6,289 nt of DNA from Halobacteriales archaeon. GTDB taxonomy: Archaea > Thermoplasmatota > SW-10-69-26 > JACQPN01 > JAIVGT01. A program made the translations under genes and the position numbers. Below are positions 1 to 6,009 of this stretch, piece after piece (position 1 is the first letter of the stretch; each line of letters begins with the position of its first letter). Where the stretch lies: NCBI GenBank assembly GCA_020201485.1, contig JAIVGT010000249.1:1-6289 (forward strand), in the 5' to 3' direction. The notes beneath the pieces were generated by a model. That model was not told the DNA's origin and searched no databases. It saw only the letters and a program-made list of their open reading frames with translations.

Positions 1-2363
1 GGCGGGAGGGGCTTCGGCTCCGCGTACACCTCGTTCGTGCCCACCACGATGTCGAGCCAGCCGTCGCCGTCGAGGTCCGCGACCGCCGGGCTGCTCACGA
101 TCTCGTTCCCGATGTCGAACGGCCCGGGCGAGGCCGGGTCGGTCAGCAAGGCGGGGAAACCCGGCAGGTCCTGGCCTTGGCCGTTCCACGCGTACAGGTG
201 CTGGTCGTACGCGCCGTCGATGATGTCCAGGTGCCCGTCGCGGCCGAGGTCGGCGAGGGCGGGGCTGGCGAGGAAGCCCCAGCGCACGTCGTGCGTGCGC
301 GTCGGGTCGTCGGAGAAGCTGCGGTCCACGCCGAAGCGCGCGGCGCGCGTCCCATCTGCGTGCCAGACGTAGACGTTGCCACCGAGGCTCGCCGCCACGA
401 CCTCCAGGCTGCCGTCGCTGTCGAGGTCGCCCACCGCCGGGCTGGCAACGAAGCCGTCGAGCGGGACCCCATCGCGGGCGAAGCCGGGCGCGAGCGCATG
501 CGCCAGGGCGGGCGCGAACACGTCCGCGCTCACCGGCCAACCGGCAAGCTCCGCTCCGTCGGCGTGCAGGGCGTGGACGTGCCCGCCGCCGTCCGCCTGC
601 ACGATGTCGAGCGCACCATCGCCGTCCAGGTCGGCGAGCGCCGGGCTCCCCTCCAGGCTGCCGTAGCTGCGCAGGTCCACGCGCGCGCGCAGCGTGGGGT
701 CCTGGTACAGCCCGACCGCCTTCCGGTCCTCGCCCCGGTGCCCGAGCCCGTCCTCGACGCGCACGCGCAGCGTGTAGGTGAAGTCGTCGCTGCCCTGCGC
801 CGGCCCGCGCGGCGCATCCTGCGGGCTCCACACGGCGAGTGCGCCTTGCTCCGGGCTGTCCACCCACGCATCGCGCAGCGTCGTGTACTGGTCGTCGGTG
901 GGCTGCACGCCGGGCGCGACCTCGACGACGATGTGGTACAGGCTCGCGCTCGGGAACGCCACGCGGCCCTCGATGGGGATGCTCATGCCCGGCTGCCAGC
1001 GGATGGGCTCGAACCAGCGCGGCTCCTGGATGTCCACCTCCGGCAGGGACGGGCTGACGAAGCCCACGCTCCGGCTCGCGTTCGTCCGGCCGTAGCCGAA
1101 GTAGGCGTCGAAGCCGGGCTGGCTCGGGTAGCGCAGGGGCACGGCGCTCTCGGCATGCGCGATGTCGTCCGCGCCCTGCAGGAGGACTTGCTTGGCCTGC
1201 GCCGCGCTCAGGTGCAGGCCGAGGTCCTTCGCCCGGCTCGCGACCAGCCCCGCGACCCCGCTCAGGATCTCCGTCGCGCCGCTGCTGCAGCTCGTGCTCG
1301 GGCTGGCCAGGGTGATGTGCGCGCCCCAGTTCGTGCACGCCGCGTGCGTCTGGTAGCTCGTGGTCTGCAACGCGTGGACCTGGTCCGGCTCGTCCGTGCT
1401 GTCGGGCTGCACGCTCTTCGTGACGATGGTGTGCTCCAGCGCGCCGGGGTAGTTGTGGTGGAAGCTGTCCTCGTCCGCCGCGCTCAGGATGACGATGGTC
1501 CCATGGCTCCACGCGTCGTCGAGCACGCGCTGCGTGTACGCGTCCCAGTTGACCTCGCCCACCGCGCTCTGCACGACGTCGATGCCGTTGTCCACGGCGT
1601 ACATGACCGCTTGCGCGAACTCCTGGCCGTGGACGACGAAGCTGTCGCCGATGCGCAGGGGCACGACGCGGCACAGCGGGCACACGCCCGCTCCCCCGAT
1701 GCCGTTGTCCGTCTCGGCGCTGCTGCCCTTGGCCTCGCCCGTGCCGTGGCCGAAGCGGACCTCGTCGTACGGGTTGTTGTCGTCGCGGAAGAAGTCCCAG
1801 CCGGCGATGTCGTCGGTGTAGGCGTTGTGGTCCTGGTCCACGCCGTCGCTGAAGGCGAGGATGAGGTCGCCCGCGTCGCGCTGCCCGTTCGCATCCTGGT
1901 CGTGCACGCGCGGGTCGCCGGCGTAGTCGCGCACGTCCACGACGCCGTTGCCGTCGCAGTCGTAGCTCGCGCAGCCCTGGGGCAGGGGAAGCTCGGCGGT
2001 GTTGAGCGCGACCTTGTTCAGGAGCTCCCGGTCCTCCCAGTAGATGCCGCTGTCGAGCACGGCGATGCGGACGTCGGGCCGGCCGATGGTCGTGCGCCAG
2101 GCCATGTCGGCGCTGATGCCGCTCGCCGTCTCGCCGGAGGCGCGCGCCAGGGGCGTGCTCGCCGGGAGGAAGGAGAACAGGTTCCACTGCTCGTCGAAGA
2201 TGGCGTAGTCGAGCGGGCTCTCCTCGGCGCGGTCGTAGTTCGGGTCGTTCGGCGGGCCTTGCGGGAAGGCGAGCGGGCGCGGGCCGAGCCGGAGCGGCGC
2301 GGCCAAGGGCTGGGCCAGGGGCAGGACCAAGGCGAGCAGGACGAGGCCAGCGAGGACGCGCAC
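1..2363 (-). CDS. Secreted subtilisin-like (S8) serine protease with FG-GAP/VCBS-type repeats, 3' end outside the window
   Basis: Predicted extracellular serine endopeptidase; 787 codons are visible and the frame stays open at the left edge. The GTG start at 2363 gives a Sec signal peptide (residues 1-22, MRVLAGLVLLALVLPLAQPLAA) and lies about 27 nt from a TATA-like box, so the mRNA is probably leaderless. The catalytic domain spans about 95-436. Asp104 is in VRIAVLDSGI, His206 in FGHGTGEA, Ser361 in CSSGATE, and the domain closes with GYGRTNASRSV. Departures from typical subtilases are the oxyanion position Asp297 (SAADED for SAGN), CSSGATE for GTSMATP, and no recognisable I9 propeptide between the signal peptide and the domain. 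Three acidic calcium-type loops start at 135, 155 and 176. Six cysteines (131/136, 228/231, 343/359) suggest disulfides. Residues 440-560 look like a beta-rich linker domain, and FG-GAP-like repeats follow from about 570. The family is clear; the substrate is unknown. Activity is likely but not certain given the altered motifs. Confidence 0.92.
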   Translation of the reverse strand, partial: MRVLAGLVLLALVLPLAQPLAAPLRLGPRPLAFPQGPPNDPNYDRAEESPLDYAIFDEQWNLFSFLPASTPLARASGETASGISADMAWRTTIGRPDVRIAVLDSGIYWEDRELLNKVALNTAELPLPQGCASYDCDGNGVVDVRDYAGDPRVHDQDANGQRDAGDLILAFSDGVDQDHNAYTDDIAGWDFFRDDNNPYDEVRFGHGTGEAKGSSAETDNGIGGAGVCPLCRVVPLRIGDSFVVHGQEFAQAVMYAVDNGIDVVQSAVGEVNWDAYTQRVLDDAWSHGTIVILSAADEDSFHHNYPGALEHTIVTKSVQPDSTDEPDQVHALQTTSYQTHAACTNWGAHITLASPSTSCSSGATEILSGVAGLVASRAKDLGLHLSAAQAKQVLLQGADDIAHAESAVPLRYPSQPGFDAYFGYGRTNASRSVGFVSPSLPEVDIQEPRWFEPIRWQPGMSIPIEGRVAFPSASLYHIVVEVAPGVQPTDDQYTTLRDAWVDSPEQGALAVWSPQDAPRGPAQGSDDFTYTLRVRVEDGLGHRGEDRKAVGLYQDPTLRARVDLRSYGSLEGSPALADLDGDGALDIVQADGGGHVHALHADGAELAGWPVSADVFAPALAHALAPGFARDGVPLDGFVASPAVGDLDSDGSLEVVAASLGGNVYVWHADGTRAARFGVDRSFSDDPTRTHDVRWGFLASPALADLGRDGHLDIIDGAYDQHLYAWNGQGQDLPGFPALLTDPASPGPFDIGNEIVSSPAVADLDGDGWLDIVVGTNEVYAEPKPLP
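3..656 (-). repeat. Four tandem FG-GAP/VCBS-type repeats in the protease C-terminus
   Basis: Protein-level repeats at about residues 570-612, 637-678, 696-740 and 754-787 (the last is cut by the window). Each has the pattern SPA-[LV]-[AG]-DL-D-x-DG-x-L-[DE]-[IV]-V followed by a strand such as VYVWHADG or LYAWNGQG. Clear copies are SPALADLDGDGALDIV, SPAVGDLDSDGSLEVV, SPALADLGRDGHLDII and SPAVADLDGDGWLDIV. The DxDxDG loop is the calcium-binding turn of FG-GAP/VCBS beta-propeller blades. The repeats probably form part of a propeller that needs more blades beyond the left edge. In copy 3 the loop reads DLGRDG, losing one acidic residue. In such proteins the propeller usually mediates binding or stability, not catalysis. 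Confidence 0.88.
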
Positions 2364-2383
2364 GGGCAGCCAGCCCGGGCGGC

Positions 2384-2400
2384 GGCGATAAGCGTTCTCT
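2384..2400 (-). promoter_or_regulatory. Putative TATA/BRE promoter for the S8 protease, leaderless start
   Basis: Read on the minus strand, AGAGAACG then CTTATC forms a purine-rich BRE followed by a TATA-like core (plus-strand gataag at 2387-2392), in otherwise very GC-rich DNA. The core centre is about 27 nt from the GTG at 2363, so transcription would begin at or within a base or two of the start codon. No Shine-Dalgarno stands in front of the GTG. Inferred from spacing and composition only. Confidence 0.5.
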
Positions 2401-2432
2401 CCGCAGCGGCTCCGCGTGGTTCCAAGGATGCA

Positions 2433-2447
2433 CCGGGAAAGCTTTTG
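2433..2447 (+). promoter_or_regulatory. Putative TATA/BRE promoter for the lipoprotein operon, leaderless start
   Basis: CCGGGAAAGCTTTTG is the only AT-rich patch before the ATG at 2471. GGGAAA can serve as the BRE and AAAGCTTTT (2438-2446) as the TATA element; its centre is about 29 nt from the ATG. No Shine-Dalgarno is seen between the box and the start codon, which fits a leaderless mRNA. Together with the opposing box near 2390 it makes 2364-2470 a compact divergent promoter region. Confidence 0.55.
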
Positions 2448-2470
2448 GCGCTGCGGCGCATCGCCGCGGC

Positions 2471-2941
2471 ATGCGGCTGCTCCTGGCCCTCGCCCCCTTG
2501 CTCATCGCGGGGTGTCTCGGGTCCGGGCCGCAGGCCCAGCCGCAGACGCAGCCCATCAGCTTGCTGCCGCCGAGCCTGCTCATCGACCGCGGCGCGACGA
2601 ACGCGTCGCTGCAGGTCTACGTGCACGCGAAGCAGGGCAACGTGCGCTACGACGCCATCGTCATCACGCCGCACGTCGCCGAAGCCGCCGCCCCGAACGC
2701 GACCCTGGTGCACCAGGCGGTGTACGCCGTGGACGTGCAGTACGACCGCGCGCAGGAGAACTTCACCATCACGGCCTTTGAAGGCCCGCAGCGCTACCAG
2801 TGGGACGGCAACGTGGCGCTGAACCTGACCGCCCCCAGCATCGCGGTGAGCGTGCTCGACCCGCAGCGCGGCTGGCTGCCGGCCGTGAACGCTACGCTGC
2901 CCTACGAGACCCTGCTCCAGCTGGTGGAGGCGCGGCGATGA
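2471..2941 (+). CDS. Small secreted lipoprotein of unknown function, rich in N-glycosylation sequons
   Basis: A 156-residue protein that I do not recognise. The N-terminus MRLLLALAPLLIAGC is a lipoprotein signal peptide with a clean lipobox (I12-A13-G14-C15), so the mature chain should be anchored outside the cytoplasmic membrane through Cys15. A short Pro/Gln-rich tether (residues 20-35) precedes a beta-rich domain of about 120 residues with alternating hydrophobic strands. Five of its seven asparagines lie in N-x-S/T sequons (N44, N76, N97, N118, N140), which suggests a glycosylated surface protein. No catalytic motif is visible. The ATG at 2471 is supported by the signal peptide and by a TATA-like box about 29 nt upstream. 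The stop overlaps the next start as ATGA, so the two genes are almost certainly co-transcribed and translationally coupled. Gene and export: high confidence. Function: unknown. Confidence 0.87.
   Translation: MRLLLALAPLLIAGCLGSGPQAQPQTQPISLLPPSLLIDRGATNASLQVYVHAKQGNVRYDAIVITPHVAEAAAPNATLVHQAVYAVDVQYDRAQENFTITAFEGPQRYQWDGNVALNLTAPSIAVSVLDPQRGWLPAVNATLPYETLLQLVEARR
2926..2930 (+). promoter_or_regulatory. Shine-Dalgarno GGAGG for the membrane/coiled-coil gene
   Basis: GGAGG lies inside the last codons of the lipoprotein gene, 7 nt before the ATG at 2938. It selects this internal ATG over an in-frame ATG at 2800, whose translation would be Arg/Ala-rich read-through of the lipoprotein gene in another frame. 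Confidence 0.75.
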
Positions 2942-3282
2942 GGCTCCCCCGGCTCTACGTCGTCGGCTTGGGCCTGGTGGGCCTGCTCTTCGCCTTCGTC
3001 GCGCTCACCGCGGCCGGCGTGGTCACGGTGCAGAGCATCTTCCTCCTCCTCCTCAACTACGTCTTCCAGTTCTTCGCCGTGACCGTCCTCGCGGCGCTCG
3101 GCGGGGTGTTCCTGGGGATGGTCCTGGCGCACCGCATGTTCAGCCAGCGGCGCTTCACGCCCTTCGAGGAGAGCCTGCTGCAGAACCTGGCGGACGTGCG
3201 GACGGAGCTGCAGCGGGTCCAGGTGCGGGAGCAGGAGCTGCAGGACCAGCTCCGCCGCCTGGAGAAGCGCCTCGACGAGTGA
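2938..3282 (+). CDS. Small two-span membrane protein with cytoplasmic C-terminal coiled coil
   Basis: A 114-residue protein that I cannot assign to a named family. Residues 1-5 (MRLPR) are basic. Membrane segments follow at about 7-30 and 33-62, with a very short loop between them. After TM2, HRMFSQRR is positive and would stay inside, giving a helical hairpin with both ends in the cytoplasm. Residues 76-114 form a charged amphipathic helix with regular leucine spacing (LLQNLADVRTEL, then LQRVQVREQELQDQL and LRRLEKRL), a likely coiled coil for dimerisation or partner binding. The start at 2938 is fixed by the ATGA overlap with the lipoprotein stop, a GGAGG 7 nt upstream, and the membrane segment that begins at once. 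Coupling to an extracytoplasmic lipoprotein suggests the two act at the same membrane, perhaps as a complex; that is inference. No enzymatic motif is present. Confidence 0.88.
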   Translation: MRLPRLYVVGLGLVGLLFAFVALTAAGVVTVQSIFLLLLNYVFQFFAVTVLAALGGVFLGMVLAHRMFSQRRFTPFEESLLQNLADVRTELQRVQVREQELQDQLRRLEKRLDE

Positions 3283-3376
3283 CCGCGTTGGAATGAGGCA
3301 TCGCCGCTGCGACGCCTTGCCAACGATGTTGGTTTCTCCAGCGGAACCAGCAGCGCTCTCGCCAACACGCCTTGCC

Positions 3377-3390
3377 ACGAATGCATATCC
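3377..3390 (+). promoter_or_regulatory. Putative TATA/BRE promoter for the 836-residue secreted protein
   Basis: ACGAATGCATATCC is the most AT-rich patch of this gap, with ACGAA as possible BRE and TGCATATC (3382-3389) as the TATA-like core. Start of transcription would be expected near 3410, giving a 5' leader of about 30-35 nt. That fits a Shine-Dalgarno within the leader and contrasts with the leaderless layout of the neighbouring promoters. Inferred from position only. Confidence 0.42.
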
Positions 3391-3430
3391 CCGCGCGGCG
3401 CGCTCGCTCGGCCGCAGGCCCGCTGCAGGC

Positions 3431-3436
3431 AGGAGG
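3431..3436 (+). promoter_or_regulatory. Strong Shine-Dalgarno AGGAGG deciding the start at 3445
   Basis: AGGAGG stands 8 nt before the ATG at 3445. A second in-frame ATG at 3451 would be 14 nt away, so the first is preferred; both give a workable signal peptide. Confidence 0.75.
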
Positions 3437-3444
3437 AACCCAGG

Positions 3445-5955
3445 ATGAGGATGTCCCGCATCGCCCCGCTCGCGCTGGCGCTCGTGCTCGCGCTGCCCGT
3501 GCCCGCCATGGCGTCGCACATGAGCCAGTACCGCTACACGCCCACGTCGCACGACGACCTGGGCCGCAGCGACGAGCCGAACTTCGCCGGCGCCACGGGC
3601 CTCCTCGGCCCGGCCGTGTCCGACCGCGTCATCGACGCGAACCGCGACGGCCTGGCCGAGGGCTACGCCGTGGGGGCCCCGGCCGCTCCGGGCTGCACCG
3701 ACGACGCCGGGCGCGAGCCTTCGGGGCTGTGCGGCCTGTGGTCGGTGGGCTTGGGCGAGTACACGGCGAAGCAGGTCGTGCCCTACCACACCGCCGGCAC
3801 GCAGGGCATGTCCGGGAACGCCGCACCCGGCCGCTTCACCCCGACGAAGCAGGACACGGTGCGCCTCCTCGACGGGCGCGTGGACATGGACCTCGCCCCG
3901 GCCGGCGGGACGGGCGGCGCCGTGTACTTCGACGCCAACCACGCCTTCAGCGACTCCCCGGCCGGGGGCGTGCTCGCCGCGGCCGGCGCGGGGCCGACGA
4001 TCCTGCCCGGCGGCTCCGGCATCTGGGCCTGGTACGGCGACTGGACGGACAAGAACGGCAACGGCGTCATCGACGAGCTGGAGAGCCCCGACCCTCAGGA
4101 CCCGGGCGGCGTGGACGCGTCCAACGAGTTCGTGTGGTACGGCAACTGCGTGGGCTACCAAGGCGCCCCGCCGCTGGACGGCCAGGCGTACTGCGTGGAC
4201 GACCCGGTGCCCGGCACCACGCTCCCGGTGTGGATCGTGCCGGGGAACCACCACGGCTACTGCAACGGCGTCCTCGTCGTGCAATACTGCGGCTCGACGA
4301 ACCCGCTGAGCTGGGGCGACGTGCCCGGACGTCAGGCGGTGTGCCTCGTGAACATCGTCGCCGGCCAGGCCCTGCCCTTCATCTGCCCGACGGAGGTGCG
4401 GGACACGGAGGACTTCGATGCCGAGCTGGCGAGCTTCGGCGACCCGCTCCTCGACGACCCCAGCCGCGTCTCGGCCGATGGGACGATGGACCCGCGCCCC
4501 GCGGACCCGGACATCGCCGCGCGCCAGTACGTCTATGGATTGGGCTGGCAGACGGAGTTCTACGACGCCAGCCTGGTCACGACCACCACGGTCATCACGG
4601 CCGTGACGCACCAGAGCGCGGTGGACAAGGGCCTCGCGACCTGGTACGACCTGCGCCAGGCCTCGTTCACCGACGTGGACCGCTCCACGACGTGGAGCCC
4701 CCTCGCCGAGAGCCTATTCGACGGCACGGCCAAGCCCGCCGTGCGGAGCCAATGGGTCTTCGCCCGCGACACCGCGCAGCCCGCGGCGAGCACGGAGGAT
4801 GCCCTGCTGAACTCGCGCCTGCTCAACGACCTGTGCGACGACAGCTACCTCGGCGTCTGCCCCCTCGGCCCCGTGGACAGCCTGCTCCCGCCCGGCACCG
4901 TGCCCGACACGACGCATGGCCTGACGAGCGGCAACCCGGGCCTGGGTCGCGAGCCGAACACGCGCTTCGACATCGCGCCCGGCGCGGTGTACAACGCGTA
5001 CCCGCCCGGGACGACCCCCGGCCTCGCCCCCGGGCAGGAGGAGCTGCTCGGCTACCTCAACGACTACCGCGGCTTCGCCAGCGCCTACCACGCCTGGGTG
5101 GACATCAACCCGCTGCACGGCACGCTGTACAACATGGCGTGGACCATCGGCGGCGCGTGCATCCTGTGCGGCACGGGCGGCGCGCTCGGCGAGCCGGACA
5201 TCCTCGGCCAGGGCGCGTTCACGCCGCCCGGGGACAACAACACCGTGCTCCAGCCGGGCACGTACCTGTTCGGCGGGCCGATGGCGGCGTGGAAGGATCG
5301 CGCGCAGCAGCACCACGAGGTCGTGCTCGACCTGCCGGGCGACCCGCTCGGCCAGCGCAGCTTCGACTACGCCGTGCCGGCGGATTCCTGGCCGGGCGAC
5401 CTCGTGAACAGCACGGGCGCGTTCCGCGACCGGGGCTACAGCCCGGAGACGTGCGACATCCGCGGCGTCGCGGCAACGCGCGAATGGATCGCCTGCCACC
5501 AAGGCGCGGCGGAGGACTTCCAGAAGGACTTCGCCAACGGCGGCGAGGCGGTGCAGGTGCAGGAGCAGGCGCAGCAGTACGTGCTGCGCATCACCCCCGG
5601 CGCCCTCGAACCCGGCCCGAGCGACTGCTGGACGGTGCCGGTCATCGTCTGGCGGCACCTCGACCGGTGGGAGGTCGCGGACGACACGGCCATCGAGGAC
5701 TTCCAGGGCGCGTGCGGCGCGGACGCGGTCATCCGATTGGAGAACCTGGGGCAGGGCGGCGACACGAACGCCTGCTGCGGTTCGAACGACGAGCTCATCC
5801 TGCCCGAGGGCAACCACGGCGTGGTCGTGTACACGTCCCTGAGCGGCACGGTGCGCTTCCAGCCCCCGACGGAGAACGGCGTGACCCCGCCCGAAGCGTC
5901 CGAGTTCGTGCGGGACGTGGACGTGTTCGCGCCCTGGGGAGGCGCGCTGCCGTAG
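3445..5955 (+). CDS. Large secreted, acidic, cysteine-paired protein of unknown function with an EF-hand loop
   Basis: An 836-residue protein that I do not recognise. MRMSRIAPLALALVLALP plus VPAMA is a Sec signal peptide with likely cleavage after Ala23. There is no later membrane segment, lipobox or C-terminal anchor, so it is probably released. Residues 202-213 (DKNGNGVIDELE) match an EF-hand loop at every ligand position (D202, N204, N206, V208, D210, E213). A partial one starts at D64 (DANRDGLAE). The 18 cysteines fall in nine close pairs (84/96, 235/250, 273/282, 300/314, 464/472, 572/575, 670/684, 728/757, 777/778), suggesting local disulfides. By hand count there are about 70 Asp and 30 Glu against 7 Lys and about 35 Arg, so it is strongly acidic. 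Trp, Tyr and Gly are frequent and the fold looks beta-rich. No protease or glycosidase motif is evident. The start is chosen from AGGAGG 8 nt upstream. Reality of the gene is near certain; function is unknown. Confidence 0.93.
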   Translation: MRMSRIAPLALALVLALPVPAMASHMSQYRYTPTSHDDLGRSDEPNFAGATGLLGPAVSDRVIDANRDGLAEGYAVGAPAAPGCTDDAGREPSGLCGLWSVGLGEYTAKQVVPYHTAGTQGMSGNAAPGRFTPTKQDTVRLLDGRVDMDLAPAGGTGGAVYFDANHAFSDSPAGGVLAAAGAGPTILPGGSGIWAWYGDWTDKNGNGVIDELESPDPQDPGGVDASNEFVWYGNCVGYQGAPPLDGQAYCVDDPVPGTTLPVWIVPGNHHGYCNGVLVVQYCGSTNPLSWGDVPGRQAVCLVNIVAGQALPFICPTEVRDTEDFDAELASFGDPLLDDPSRVSADGTMDPRPADPDIAARQYVYGLGWQTEFYDASLVTTTTVITAVTHQSAVDKGLATWYDLRQASFTDVDRSTTWSPLAESLFDGTAKPAVRSQWVFARDTAQPAASTEDALLNSRLLNDLCDDSYLGVCPLGPVDSLLPPGTVPDTTHGLTSGNPGLGREPNTRFDIAPGAVYNAYPPGTTPGLAPGQEELLGYLNDYRGFASAYHAWVDINPLHGTLYNMAWTIGGACILCGTGGALGEPDILGQGAFTPPGDNNTVLQPGTYLFGGPMAAWKDRAQQHHEVVLDLPGDPLGQRSFDYAVPADSWPGDLVNSTGAFRDRGYSPETCDIRGVAATREWIACHQGAAEDFQKDFANGGEAVQVQEQAQQYVLRITPGALEPGPSDCWTVPVIVWRHLDRWEVADDTAIEDFQGACGADAVIRLENLGQGGDTNACCGSNDELILPEGNHGVVVYTSLSGTVRFQPPTENGVTPPEASEFVRDVDVFAPWGGALP

Positions 5956-5971
5956 GCCCCACCCGCCGGCT

Positions 5972-6001
5972 GCCAGCCTCGTGCGTGCGCGCGGGGCTGG
6001 C
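5972..6001. terminator. Candidate hairpin between convergent genes
   Basis: GCCAGCC (5972-5978) and GGCTGGC (5995-6001) form a perfect 7-bp inverted repeat around a 16-nt GC-rich loop. It lies 16 bp after the stop at 5955 and 8 bp after the stop of the minus-strand microprotein candidate. The location suits a shared terminator or 3'-end stabiliser. However, no T-run flanks it on either strand, and archaeal termination usually depends on T-runs, so the role is uncertain. Confidence 0.35.
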
Positions 6002-6009
6002 CCTCCCGC

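Larger units (their letters stand above)
3283..3444 (+). other. Intergenic region with palindrome and direct repeat upstream of the 836-residue secreted protein
   Basis: The 162 bp hold no credible gene. They contain a perfect palindrome CCAACGATGTTGG (3320-3332; 5-bp arms, 3-bp centre) and a direct repeat ACGCCTTGCC at 3312-3321 and 3367-3376. Both repeat copies are followed by similar bases (AACGATG and ACGAATG). A TATA-like patch lies at 3382-3389 and a Shine-Dalgarno at 3431-3436. The palindrome and repeat sit upstream of the TATA box, where an activator or repressor could bind. No clear terminator for the preceding operon was found, beyond a short T-containing stretch TTGGTTTCT (3329-3337). 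Confidence 0.4.

Noticed and set aside
2018..2713. A 231-codon minus-strand frame overlapping the protease start
   Set aside because: It is out of frame with the protease, crosses the promoter region and is antisense to the lipoprotein. The frame starting at 2363 carries the signal peptide and the subtilase motifs.
177..2822. A very long plus-strand open frame (881 codons) opposite the S8 protease
   Set aside because: Its translation is low-complexity (rich in V, A, R, H, D) with no domain or signal peptide, and it lies opposite a clear protease with catalytic motifs. Long antisense frames are expected where codons are strongly GC-rich. It also runs across the divergent promoter region and into the lipoprotein gene.
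2800..2937. N-terminal extension of the membrane/coiled-coil protein to an ATG at 2800
   Set aside because: The extra 46 residues are an out-of-frame reading of the lipoprotein gene. The ATG at 2938 has a Shine-Dalgarno and the typical ATGA coupling.
3390..3430. GC-rich self-complementary stretch (CGCGCGGCGCGC and repeated GCAGGC) in the expected leader of the secreted gene
   Set aside because: Considered as a riboswitch or regulatory stem, but the pairing is short and of the kind expected by chance at this composition, with no conserved-looking core.
2902..4611. A 569-codon minus-strand open frame across the membrane gene and the secreted gene
   Set aside because: It is an Arg/Ala/Val/His-rich shadow of two plus-strand genes with well supported starts, spans their promoter region, and shows no recognisable motif.
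4714..5817. A 367-codon minus-strand open frame inside the 836-residue gene
   Set aside because: Same compositional shadow effect; it has no start signal and no family-like pattern, whereas the plus strand encodes a signal peptide and paired cysteines.
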